From Neobacillus niacini NBRC 15566 (GTDB taxonomy: Bacteria > Bacillota > Bacilli > Bacillales > Cytobacillaceae): a stretch of DNA of 64,000 nt. Position 1 is the first letter of the stretch. Each line of letters starts with the position of its first letter. Position numbers and translations under genes: made by a program. Below, piece after piece: positions 25,664 to 34,205 of the stretch. The stretch lies in NCBI RefSeq assembly GCF_001591505.1, contig NZ_BCVA01000020.1, positions 1 to 64,000 on the forward strand. The letters run 5' to 3'. The notes below the pieces were generated by a model. The model searched no databases, was not told where the DNA came from, and saw nothing but the letters and a program-made list of their open reading frames with translations.

Positions 25664-26545
25664 ATGAAGCCGCCAAAGTTCTCTTATCTAAGACCTAATA
25701 ATCTCCAAGAAGCTCTTGATATGTTGGCTGAATATGGAGACGATGCCAAGATTATGTCTGGAGGCCAAAGTTTAATTCCTTTATTAAACATGAGGCTTTC
25801 AACACCTGGCTACATAATAGATATTGGCAGAGTAGAAGAATTGAAAGGAATAAAAGAAGAAGAAGATGCGATTGTGATCGGCGGGATAACTCGACATGTA
25901 GATGTAGAAAAATCAGCATTGGTTCAGGAAAAATGCCCGCTTCTGACTGAAGGAATCCGCTGGGTAGGACATAATCAAATCAGAACGAGGGGAACAATTG
26001 GCGGAAGCATTGCCCATGCAGATCCATCAGCTGAGCTGCCATGCATATTAACGGCCTTAAGAGGAGAAATCGTTATGGTGTCTAGTGAGGAAGAAATAAC
26101 CGTATCCCCTGAAGAATTTTTCCTCAGTTATTTATTAACGTCACTCGAGCCCAATCAGCTCATTAAGGAAATTCGTTTTCCAAAAATCAAAAAAGGGAGC
26201 GGATATGCGTTTGAAGAGGTTGCTAGGAGGCACGGAGATTTTGCCTTAGTTGAAGTAGCCGTTGTCATCGAGCTTGATGATGATGGGACCATAGCAGATG
26301 CAAAAATCGCATTAGGTGGTGCAAATTCAGTTCCTTTTATCCCAGAAGCAGCAGAGGAATTTTTAATAGGAAAGCTGCCTGACGATTCCATTCTTAAAGA
26401 AGCTGCTACTCTTCAATTAGATGATTTAGATCCAGAAGGAGATATCCACGGCTCGAAGGAATACCGCCGATATTTATCAGGTGTTTTACTAGAAAGGGCG
26501 TTAAATAGAGCTATTGACCGAGCCAGGGAAGGAGTATTCGCATGA
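25664..26545 (+). CDS. Molybdenum hydroxylase FAD subunit (CoxM-like)
   Basis: The 293-aa medium subunit of a xanthine-oxidase-family hydroxylase binds FAD. Conserved motifs are the N-terminal SGGQSLIPLLNMRL loop and TIGGSIAHADPSAE. It passes electrons from the iron-sulfur subunit to the final acceptor. A perfect AAAGGAGG precedes the ATG. Gene order M-S-L with a four-base ATGA overlap to the next gene is that of coxM-S-L and nicotinate/other N-heterocycle hydroxylases. Confidence 0.92.
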   Translation: MKPPKFSYLRPNNLQEALDMLAEYGDDAKIMSGGQSLIPLLNMRLSTPGYIIDIGRVEELKGIKEEEDAIVIGGITRHVDVEKSALVQEKCPLLTEGIRWVGHNQIRTRGTIGGSIAHADPSAELPCILTALRGEIVMVSSEEEITVSPEEFFLSYLLTSLEPNQLIKEIRFPKIKKGSGYAFEEVARRHGDFALVEVAVVIELDDDGTIADAKIALGGANSVPFIPEAAEEFLIGKLPDDSILKEAATLQLDDLDPEGDIHGSKEYRRYLSGVLLERALNRAIDRAREGVFA

Positions 26546-27018
26546 GCAATTGTAATGTCAAAATTAAAATAAATGGTGAAGTGATAGAAAAAGAGATTGA
26601 GTCTCGATGGCTTTTATCAGACTTTTTGCGGGATAAACTTGGTCTAACCGGAACTCATGTAGGCTGTGAACATGGTGTGTGTGGAGCGTGTACCATATTA
26701 CTAAATGGCGAGCCTGTCCGTTCCTGCTTAATGCTTGCTGTCCAGGCAGATGGCTTAGAAGTTGAGACCGTGGAATCACTTGCTGAAGAAGATGGTACCT
26801 TCCATCCAATCCAACAAGCATTTGCCAATAATCATGCTTTACAATGTGGATTTTGCACGCCAGGTTTTCTAATGTCTGTAAAAAATTTCATGGAAACTCA
26901 TCCTGAGTTGCCAACAGATGACGAAATCCGCGAAGCGATCTCTGGTAACCTTTGCCGTTGTACTGGATACAGCAATATTATTAAAGCTGTGAAAGATGCA
27001 TATGTACTGAAATGTTAA
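26542..27018 (+). CDS. Molybdenum hydroxylase [2Fe-2S] subunit (CoxS-like)
   Basis: The 158-aa small subunit has two [2Fe-2S] clusters: a plant-ferredoxin-type one (CEHGVCGACTILLNG with a further SC) and an alpha-helical one (CGFCTPGF and CRCTGYSN). It transfers electrons from the molybdenum centre to FAD. It overlaps the FAD-subunit stop codon and is followed at 20 bases by the large subunit. AAGGAG precedes its start. Confidence 0.94.
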   Translation: MSNCNVKIKINGEVIEKEIESRWLLSDFLRDKLGLTGTHVGCEHGVCGACTILLNGEPVRSCLMLAVQADGLEVETVESLAEEDGTFHPIQQAFANNHALQCGFCTPGFLMSVKNFMETHPELPTDDEIREAISGNLCRCTGYSNIIKAVKDAYVLKC

Positions 27019-27037
27019 TCAAAGGAGGGACCTGAGC

Positions 27038-29407
27038 GTGAAACAATTTGTAGGACAAAATGTAAAAAGAAAAGAAGATTATCGGTTGCTCACTGGTTCT
27101 GGAAAGTTTGTAGCTGATATGCGTATTGAAAATATGGTCGAAGCAGCGATTCTGAGGAGCCCATATGCTCATGCAAGGATAAGAAACATTGAACTTTCAC
27201 GGGCAAAAAATTATGAGGGTGTCCTTGATGTCATCGTTGCTGCTGATTTAAAAGGAAAAGTAAAACCTTTCACTGAATTTGTAGAATTCACCTTGCCTCC
27301 GCAGCTAGAAGCAGATATAAAACCCACGATTAAGAAAAACCCTGAACCAATGCTAGCAGAAGATAAAGTAACGTTTGTCGGTCAAGCGGTTGCCATTGTA
27401 TTAGCAGAAGACCGGTATGTGGCTGAAGATGCACTAGCTTTGATTAAGATCGACTATGAGCCTTTGCCTGTGGTTACCGATCCTTATGAAACGATAAAGG
27501 AAGAAGCACCCGTTATCCATCCAGAGCTTGGTAATAATATTCAATCATATTTCGAGGTAAAGGTTGGAGATATTGACCATGCTTTTAGACAGGCTAATCA
27601 CATTTTAAAAACAAGAATAAAAACTCCAAGAGTATCGGGAAATCCGCTTGAGACTAGAGGGGTAATTGCTGAGTACCAAGAACGAAATCAACAACTTGAT
27701 GTTTGGTCATCTACTCAAGTACCTTTTATGGTTCGCTCCTATCTTTCAAAGCTAGTTGGGCTGGTCGAAGGAAATATACGTGTTGTAGCACCAGATGTTG
27801 GCGGCGGATTTGGGCCGAAATGTGCGGTCTATCCAGAGGAAATTATCATTCCTTATCTTGCGATGAAATATAAACGTCCTGTTAAGTGGATTGAAGATCG
27901 TCTTGAGCATATGCAGAGCACGAGACATTCGCGTGATCAGGTACATGACGTTGAAGTGGCTTTTAGAAATGATGGAACCATACTTGGATTGAAAGATCAG
28001 TTCCTCCTAGATAATGGAGCGCATAACTCATTTGCGCTATGTTGTGCTTATAACTCAGCTGCCCATTTGCGGGGAATGTATCTCATACCAAATTATGACA
28101 TTACTGGCCGGATCGTCTTAACAAATAAGACACCTAACGTACCTTATCGTGGGGCAGGGAGACCGGAGGCCGTGTATGTAATGGACCGTATCATTTATAT
28201 GATCGCTGACAAGTTAAATCTGGACCCAGTGGAAGTTTCATTGAGAAATTTTGTTCGTCCTGAACAAATGCCGTATGAAACAGGTATTTTTTACCGCGAT
28301 GGTGCAAACATGATATTGGAAAATGGCGACTACGTTAAATCTTTACAACAAGCATTGAAAATAGCTGGATATGATGAATTCCGTCAAAAACAAGAAGAGG
28401 CAAGGAAGCAAAACAAAAATATTGGGATTGGTTTATCCTCTTACATTGAAGGAACAGGGATTGGCCCGTTTGAAGGTGCAGCAGTAAAAGTTGATTCCAC
28501 TGGACATATTTTGGTTGGAGTTGGTTCTAGTCCACACGGTCAAAGTCATGAAACCACTCTCTCGCAAATTTGTGCCGATGTGTTCGGTGTAAGTCCAGAG
28601 CAAGTATCTGTACGGGCCGGAGATACAAGTCTGCTTCCATATGGTGTCGGTACATTTGCCAGCAGGGGGGCTGTTACGGCAGGATCAGCAGTTCATGGTG
28701 CTTCCAAACAATTAAAAGAAAAGTTTCTATTAATTACAGGGGAAATGCTTGGAGTTTCAATAGATGATCTAGAAATGTATGGCGGCAAAGTATATCTAAA
28801 AAATTCGCCATCCAAATTTGTTACCTTACAAGAAATAGCTCAGGCTGCTAAACCCGGCCCTCGCTGCAAGGTTCCAAAAGGAATCGAACCAGGTTCGAGT
28901 GCAACCTATTACTTTGTACCGCCAACGGTTACTTTTTCATCTGGCTTCCACGTAGCAGTTGTGGAAGTTGATAAGGAAACAGGATTTGTCGATATCTTAC
29001 GTTATATTGTTGTTCATGATTGTGGCCGTGTCATTAATCCTAAGATTGTTGATGGTCAAATTCAAGGCGGAGTTGCACAGGGGATTGGTGGTGCTCTATA
29101 TGAAGAAATTATTTACGATAAAAACGGTCAATTAGTCACCGGAACTTATATGGATTATTTAATTCCTACTGCCATGGAGGTCCCTGAAGTTGAAATGGGT
29201 CACCAAGAGTATCTTTCTCCACACAATCCGATGGGGATTAAGGGAGTGGGAGAAGGTGGTGCCATCAGCCCGCCAGCCGCAATCGCCAATGCTGTTTGTG
29301 ATGCGATGAGACCATTAAAAATAGAAATAAACACTCTCCCGATTAGCCCGAATAAATTAAGAAGTTTAATAGAAGAAGCTGAACGCACAGAAAGTGTACT
29401 AAAATAA
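27038..29407 (+). CDS. Molybdenum hydroxylase catalytic subunit (CoxL form II-like)
   Basis: The 789-aa large subunit binds the molybdopterin cofactor. The active-site loop reads PYRGAGR, which marks form II (general hydroxylases) and not true CO dehydrogenase (AYRCSFR). The catalytic base glutamate is in GVGEGGAISPP near the C-terminus. GGGFGPK is the conserved cofactor-binding stretch. Enzymes of this type hydroxylate carbons next to ring nitrogen, for example in nicotinate, picolinate or purines. The GTG start follows AAAGGAGGG. Maleamate and maleate genes nearby favour a pyridine-type substrate over purine. Confidence 0.9.
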   Translation: MKQFVGQNVKRKEDYRLLTGSGKFVADMRIENMVEAAILRSPYAHARIRNIELSRAKNYEGVLDVIVAADLKGKVKPFTEFVEFTLPPQLEADIKPTIKKNPEPMLAEDKVTFVGQAVAIVLAEDRYVAEDALALIKIDYEPLPVVTDPYETIKEEAPVIHPELGNNIQSYFEVKVGDIDHAFRQANHILKTRIKTPRVSGNPLETRGVIAEYQERNQQLDVWSSTQVPFMVRSYLSKLVGLVEGNIRVVAPDVGGGFGPKCAVYPEEIIIPYLAMKYKRPVKWIEDRLEHMQSTRHSRDQVHDVEVAFRNDGTILGLKDQFLLDNGAHNSFALCCAYNSAAHLRGMYLIPNYDITGRIVLTNKTPNVPYRGAGRPEAVYVMDRIIYMIADKLNLDPVEVSLRNFVRPEQMPYETGIFYRDGANMILENGDYVKSLQQALKIAGYDEFRQKQEEARKQNKNIGIGLSSYIEGTGIGPFEGAAVKVDSTGHILVGVGSSPHGQSHETTLSQICADVFGVSPEQVSVRAGDTSLLPYGVGTFASRGAVTAGSAVHGASKQLKEKFLLITGEMLGVSIDDLEMYGGKVYLKNSPSKFVTLQEIAQAAKPGPRCKVPKGIEPGSSATYYFVPPTVTFSSGFHVAVVEVDKETGFVDILRYIVVHDCGRVINPKIVDGQIQGGVAQGIGGALYEEIIYDKNGQLVTGTYMDYLIPTAMEVPEVEMGHQEYLSPHNPMGIKGVGEGGAISPPAAIANAVCDAMRPLKIEINTLPISPNKLRSLIEEAERTESVLK

Positions 29408-29413
29408 GCAAAA

Positions 29414-29440
29414 TCCAGAAAGTTTTCTAGAATTTTTTTT
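29414..29440 (+). terminator. Possible terminator after the hydroxylase operon
   Basis: TCCAGAAA and TTTCTAGA pair with one mismatch over two bases, then eight T. The stem is short, so read-through into the transporter genes is possible. Confidence 0.5.
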
Positions 29441-29483
29441 AATAGAAAAACAATATAAGCACAGTGAAATTAAAAAAATCTAA

Positions 29484-29522
29484 TCAAGGGTGAGATTATT
29501 CTAAGAACGATCTGACCCTTGA
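29484..29522. promoter_or_regulatory. Long dyad upstream of the ABC transporter operon
   Basis: TCAAGGGT-G-AGAT and ATCT-G-ACCCTTGA form a 13-position inverted repeat with one central mismatch over 13 bases. It lacks a T run, so it is more likely an operator or leader hairpin than a terminator. It lies about 55 bases before the permease start. Confidence 0.5.
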
Positions 29523-29577
29523 CAATTAAATGGAAAGAAAAAAATCCATGTATGCAGAAATTAGAGGGAGGCTGAAG

Positions 29578-30432
29578 ATGGAATACGTTATATATGGAAT
29601 CATTACTGGTTGTATCTTAATCATTGCTTCCATTGGTTTTTCAATGGTTTGGAAAACAGAAAACTTCTTAAATATAGCACATGGTCAAATGCTTTTAATA
29701 GGTGCGTATATGGCCTATCTCTTCAAAAGCGTCCTTAACTTTCCATTTGCCTTGGCAATGATTCTTTCCGTCATCGCTACAGCTGTGTTAGGGCTATTGT
29801 TAGCAAAAGTCTTCTATTTTCCAGTACGGAAAAGTGGAATTCTAGTGTTACTATTCACATCCATTGGTCTCTCGTGGGTAATTTACGGTATTGTTCAGGC
29901 AATAGTGGGTCCGCAGATTCGAACTTTTGGACTTGAGACCAGTAATATGATTGAGGTGTTTGGCAGCCAGATTCTTTCGTATCATGAATTGTTTATTATT
30001 GTGATCTCAGTTGCGTGTGTCGTGGGTCTTCATTTAATTTTAACAAAAACGAAAAACGGCAAAGGTTTCAGAGCGATGGCAGAAAATCGCGATTTGGCGC
30101 AATTAAGGGGAATAAATTCTAAAAAACTATCGAATTATGTTTGGTTACTATCATCGGGATTGGCAGGATTAGCCGGCATTCTACTGGCCATGTCGGGCAC
30201 GCTTAATATGGAGTTAGGCTGGCAGCAGATTTTGATCATCATGTCAGTCGTCATTGTAGGAGGAATGGGGAATTTATACGGTACGATGCTTGCTGCATTA
30301 ATTATTGGATTGAGTATGGATGTTAGCACCGTGATAGTCCCTACGTCATACAGAACAGCAATAGCATTCATTATTGTTATACTTGTCCTTTTAATTCGTC
30401 CTCAAGGACTATCAAAGGGTGGTGCACATTAA
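29578..30432 (+). CDS. Branched-chain-type ABC transporter permease 1 (LivH-like)
   Basis: The 284-aa permease has about eight hydrophobic segments and the LivH-family hallmark NIAHGQMLLIGAYMAY near residue 35, with a conserved cytoplasmic loop MAENRDLAQLRGIN. I place the start at ATG 29578, after AGGGAGG, although the frame is open to 29530. It is first in a five-gene importer operon (two permeases, two ATPases, one binding protein). Systems of this class import amino acids, amides, urea or aromatic acids. Here the aromatic island suggests a ring carboxylate. Confidence 0.89.
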   Translation: MEYVIYGIITGCILIIASIGFSMVWKTENFLNIAHGQMLLIGAYMAYLFKSVLNFPFALAMILSVIATAVLGLLLAKVFYFPVRKSGILVLLFTSIGLSWVIYGIVQAIVGPQIRTFGLETSNMIEVFGSQILSYHELFIIVISVACVVGLHLILTKTKNGKGFRAMAENRDLAQLRGINSKKLSNYVWLLSSGLAGLAGILLAMSGTLNMELGWQQILIIMSVVIVGGMGNLYGTMLAALIIGLSMDVSTVIVPTSYRTAIAFIIVILVLLIRPQGLSKGGAH

Positions 30433-31422
30433 ATGGAGATTCTAGTTTTCTTATCAGGGCTCATTGCATTAGGCGGAATTTACGCTATGCTGGCTGTGGC
30501 ATTAAATATTAATGGCGGAATACTTGGGCTTTGGGATTTAGGGGTTGTCGGGTATTTTGCAGTTGGTGCCTATTCCTACACATTGCTGACAATCGATGCT
30601 CCTGAGGGACTTGGACTTCCAATGTTCGCGGGTGTTATTGGTTCGGTGATTATTACGGGGTTATTAAGTTTATTTATTGGCTATACCTCACTTCGTTTAC
30701 AGAGTGAGTACCTGCTAATTACAACGTTTGCGTTTGCTGAAATCATTAGAATTGTTGCTGCAAATGAAGAATGGTTAACAAATGGAAACATCGGAATTTT
30801 TGGGTTGGATAAACCTTTTCAGGACCTCATTCCTGGTGCCAATTACATGCTATTTTTCACAGGATTAGTGCTTATAAGTTTAGCTATATTTTATTTCTTT
30901 GCCCAAAGGCTGGCTGATTCTCCAATGGGTCGTTATATGAGGGCTATTCGGGAAAATGAAATCGTAACCCAATCGATAGGAAAGAAAATATTTGCTACAA
31001 AGCTAAAAGTGTTTGTCTTAAGTAGTTCTATGGTTGGGTTAGTTGGCTGCTTTTATGTTTGGTATATGTCTATCATTGCACCAAATATGTTTACCTCTGC
31101 TATAACGTTTACGGTTTGGACAGCACTTGTACTAGGCGGGATAGGAAATAATCGCGGAGCTGTAATCGGTGCTTTTGTTCTTATACTTGTTCAAGAAGCG
31201 ACACGCTTTATTCCAGTACCAGCTGAATACAGTGTTGTATTAGCAGGATTGAGGCAATTTGTGTCCGGGATGATGCTGATTCTCGTTCTACGCTTCCTTC
31301 CACAAGGATTAATTGCTGAAAAATTTAAATCAGTAGAAAAGATATTTAAGTTCCATGATAATACGATAATCCTTGAACCGAAGGGAGTTGGGAAAAATGC
31401 TGCAAGTCAAGGAGCTGAGTAA
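30433..31422 (+). CDS. Branched-chain-type ABC transporter permease 2 (LivM-like)
   Basis: The 329-aa permease starts on the base after the LivH stop codon. It has about nine to ten membrane segments, the GLWDLGVVGYFAVGAYSYT segment and the LivM loop MRAIRENEIVTQSIG. Its last 25 codons overlap the next gene. It would form a heterodimeric channel with the LivH-like partner. Confidence 0.89.
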   Translation: MEILVFLSGLIALGGIYAMLAVALNINGGILGLWDLGVVGYFAVGAYSYTLLTIDAPEGLGLPMFAGVIGSVIITGLLSLFIGYTSLRLQSEYLLITTFAFAEIIRIVAANEEWLTNGNIGIFGLDKPFQDLIPGANYMLFFTGLVLISLAIFYFFAQRLADSPMGRYMRAIRENEIVTQSIGKKIFATKLKVFVLSSSMVGLVGCFYVWYMSIIAPNMFTSAITFTVWTALVLGGIGNNRGAVIGAFVLILVQEATRFIPVPAEYSVVLAGLRQFVSGMMLILVLRFLPQGLIAEKFKSVEKIFKFHDNTIILEPKGVGKNAASQGAE

Positions 31423-32146
31423 AAACTTTGGAGGCGTTCAGGCCGTTAAAAATGTAACATTGGAGGTTAATAAAGGGGAAATTGTTGGACTAATCGGTCC
31501 TAATGGTGCAGGAAAAACAACCCTTTTTAATATGATTAGTTTATTTTTACCTTCCAATTCTGGTGAAATCAACTTCTTGGATGAAAAAATTGATACTTCT
31601 ACTCCTGAAGCGGTAGTGGGAAAAGGATTATTAAGGACTTTTCAGACTCCAGTTGGTTTTCCCAAACTAAGTTTGCTTGAAAACTTAATGGTAGTACCTC
31701 CTAATGATTCTGAAGGATTATTCTCAATATTTTATAAAAAGAAGAAAATTATTCGCGAAGAGCAAGAGCATTATGATCAAGTTTGCGGGCTGCTTCGGCA
31801 ATTTAACTTATATGAAAAACGAAATGAACTTGCTGAAAATTTAAGTGCGGCTGAGTTGAAATTGCTGGAGCTATGCCGCCAGTTAATGGCAAATCCAAAA
31901 ATCATGCTGCTGGATGAACCAGCTTCAGGGGTAAATCCGATCATGCTTGATAAAATGGTTCAGCATATTTTAAGACTTAGAAGTGAAGGAATGACGTTTC
32001 TTGTTATTGACCATAATCTAGGTTTTATTTATCGAATATGTGACAGGATCTATTGTTTAGCTAATGGAGAGCTCATCGCTTCAGGTACTCCACAAGAGAT
32101 TTCCAATAATGATAAGGTTAAATCTGTATACTTGGGGGCGAGTTAG
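31397..32146 (+). CDS. Branched-chain-type ABC transporter ATPase (LivG-like)
   Basis: The 249-aa ATPase has Walker A GPNGAGKTT and Walker B IMLLDEPASG. The signature reads LSAAELKLLEL where most ABC proteins have LSGGQ, so the two glycines are replaced. The start at 31397, after GAAGGGAG, lies inside the end of the LivM gene. LivG-type ATPases pair with a LivF-type partner; the weak signature could mean one degenerate ATP site. Confidence 0.88.
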   Translation: MLQVKELSKNFGGVQAVKNVTLEVNKGEIVGLIGPNGAGKTTLFNMISLFLPSNSGEINFLDEKIDTSTPEAVVGKGLLRTFQTPVGFPKLSLLENLMVVPPNDSEGLFSIFYKKKKIIREEQEHYDQVCGLLRQFNLYEKRNELAENLSAAELKLLELCRQLMANPKIMLLDEPASGVNPIMLDKMVQHILRLRSEGMTFLVIDHNLGFIYRICDRIYCLANGELIASGTPQEISNNDKVKSVYLGAS

Positions 32147-32147
32147 T

Positions 32148-32852
32148 ATGAGTTTTCTTGAAGTAAATAATGTTGTTTCTGGTTATGGAAAAATACCCAT
32201 TTTACATGGTCTCAGTCTTCACGTAAATCAAGGGGAGATGGTGGGGATTATTGGTTCTAATGGTGCAGGGAAAACAACTTTAATGCATACCATCAGCGGT
32301 TTACTTCCTGTAATGAGCGGTTCAATTTCGTTTCAAGGGAACAGGATTGACAATGTATCCCCAAGTGACATTTCAAAGATGGGCTTAGGATATGTTCCAC
32401 AGCGAAAAAATGTCTTTGCGGAATTAACTGTATTTGAAAATCTCGAAATGGGTGCATACACGCTAAAAAAACCTAAGAAAAAAATAGATGAAATGCTTGA
32501 GATGTTTCCTCGCTTAAAAGAACGGATTAATCAGAAAGCTGGAACGTTAAGCGGCGGAGAACGACAAATGTTAGCTTTAGCAAGTGCATTGATTGTGAAC
32601 CCTAAATTTCTTCTTCTAGATGAGCCGATAACCGGATTAGCTCCCCAAATTATTCAAGGGTTAATCAACATGATTGTTGAAATTCGTGATCAAGGGACAA
32701 CTGTAATATGGGTCGTTGAGGAAAATCCGAAAGAAGTGTTAAAGCATGCTGATCGTGTTTATTTAATGGATTCTGGAATCATTAAAATGGAACGAACTGG
32801 AAAACAGTTTTTGGAAGAAGAAAATTTCGAAGAACTATTCTTGGGCCACTAA
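32148..32852 (+). CDS. Branched-chain-type ABC transporter ATPase (LivF-like)
   Basis: The 234-aa ATPase has Walker A GSNGAGKTT, a canonical LSGGERQMLALA signature and Walker B FLLLDEPITG. It begins two bases after the LivG-like stop (ATG 32148 follows GGGGGCGAG) and is the second ATPase of the importer. The frame is open to 32064 but that part overlaps the previous gene. Confidence 0.9.
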   Translation: MSFLEVNNVVSGYGKIPILHGLSLHVNQGEMVGIIGSNGAGKTTLMHTISGLLPVMSGSISFQGNRIDNVSPSDISKMGLGYVPQRKNVFAELTVFENLEMGAYTLKKPKKKIDEMLEMFPRLKERINQKAGTLSGGERQMLALASALIVNPKFLLLDEPITGLAPQIIQGLINMIVEIRDQGTTVIWVVEENPKEVLKHADRVYLMDSGIIKMERTGKQFLEEENFEELFLGH

Positions 32853-32865
32853 GGGGGATAAGGAA

Positions 32866-34113
32866 ATGAAAAAAGTATCGATGGCTGCTATTTCTATTTG
32901 TACGGCATTAACAGTAATGACCGGCTGCGCAAGCTCTACAGGAAGTTCAGGTACTAGTGGTTCAAGCAGTGGCGGTGATGTTAACGTTGGATTTTTATCA
33001 GGGCTTACTGGATGGCTCGGTGCGTTTACAAAAGAGAATATCAATTCTATTTTATTGGCAAAAGATGAAATTAACGCAGCAGGTGGAATCCTGGATGGAA
33101 AGAAAATTAATATTGTGGATGTAGATACAGCTTCTACTGTTGAAGGCTCAATTAAAGGTTATCAAAAGCTGGTCAATGCAGATAAGGCTGTCGCAGCCAT
33201 TGGTCCTGAAACGGAATCAATGCTTGCTTTATTGAAAGAAGCGCCAAAATCAAAAGTGCCGATCATGTCCGCTTTTGCTGGTTCGACAGAACTTGATAAG
33301 GTTGGAGGGAATTTTGCATTCCGAACCGCCGCTTCTGATTCAACGATTGGAGAGGTTCGTGCAAAGGTATTAATTGAGAGTGGTGTTAAAGAAATTGCCG
33401 TTATGGTAGGTAACTATGAAGGAGCACAAAGTGATGTTGAGAGATTTAGAGAAACATATGAAAGATTGGGCGGAAAGATTCTTGCTGAGGTAACCTTTAA
33501 TACTGGTCAGAATACGTATAATGGCGAATTGAAAAAGCTTGCTGATGCCAATCCGAAATTAGTTTATTATTCTGGCGGCATTGATACTGCACCAACGATT
33601 TTTAAATCTGCAAAGCAAAGAGGTTATAATTGGGAATGGTATGTAACACCAGATGTTGCTGTACAAGAATTTATTGATGTTATCGGAAAGGATATCGCGG
33701 AAGGAATTAAAACCATTATTCCCATGGAAGACGAAAATAATGAAGGCTTCAAACGTTTCAACAAGAACTACGAAGCAAAGTTTAAAGCTAAGCCATCTGG
33801 CGGATACTATAATGCTAATACGTATGACCTTTTAATTGCCTCTGCTTTAGCTATGGAAGCAGCTGGTGAAGCAACCGGCAGTGCAATTAATAAAAAAATC
33901 CGTGAAGTTACGAATCCTCCGGGTAAGGTAGTTACTACATTCGAAGAAGGACTTAAGGAACTGCGTGCAGGAAACGATATTGACTACCAAGGTGCATCAG
34001 GACCTATTGACTTTGATGAACACGGAAATGTATTAGCTTCTTATGCTTTAATGGAAGTTAAAGCTGGTGAGTGGAAACAAAATGAGTTTTTTACTGCAGA
34101 TTTTCTTGAATAG
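32866..34113 (+). CDS. ABC transporter substrate-binding lipoprotein (Peripla_BP_6 type)
   Basis: The 415-aa lipoprotein has a signal peptide with lipobox VMTGC (Cys21) and a serine/glycine-rich linker before the LivJ-type domain (NVGFLSGLTGWLGAFT, later INAAGGILDGKKI). It captures the substrate outside the membrane for the four preceding transporter proteins. Substrates of the family include amino acids, amides and aromatic acids. The start follows AAGGGGGATAAGG, and a terminator follows. Confidence 0.92.
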   Translation: MKKVSMAAISICTALTVMTGCASSTGSSGTSGSSSGGDVNVGFLSGLTGWLGAFTKENINSILLAKDEINAAGGILDGKKINIVDVDTASTVEGSIKGYQKLVNADKAVAAIGPETESMLALLKEAPKSKVPIMSAFAGSTELDKVGGNFAFRTAASDSTIGEVRAKVLIESGVKEIAVMVGNYEGAQSDVERFRETYERLGGKILAEVTFNTGQNTYNGELKKLADANPKLVYYSGGIDTAPTIFKSAKQRGYNWEWYVTPDVAVQEFIDVIGKDIAEGIKTIIPMEDENNEGFKRFNKNYEAKFKAKPSGGYYNANTYDLLIASALAMEAAGEATGSAINKKIREVTNPPGKVVTTFEEGLKELRAGNDIDYQGASGPIDFDEHGNVLASYALMEVKAGEWKQNEFFTADFLE

Positions 34114-34142
34114 AGTTTTCGGAATAGTTAAAAAATAATGAA

Positions 34143-34179
34143 GCAAAGAGGCAAAGATTATTAATTTGCCTCTTTGTTT
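34143..34179 (+). terminator. Terminator of the ABC transporter operon
   Basis: GCAAAGAGGCAAA pairs with TTTGCCTCTTTG over nine bases, then TTTATTT. Confidence 0.82.
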
Positions 34180-34205
34180 ATTTAAAATATTGGGAGGTGT
34201 ACAGA

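Noticed and set aside
27038..29407. True aerobic carbon monoxide dehydrogenase
   Set aside because: The active-site loop is PYRGAGR, not the AYRCSFR of form I CO dehydrogenase, and the gene context is ring catabolism.
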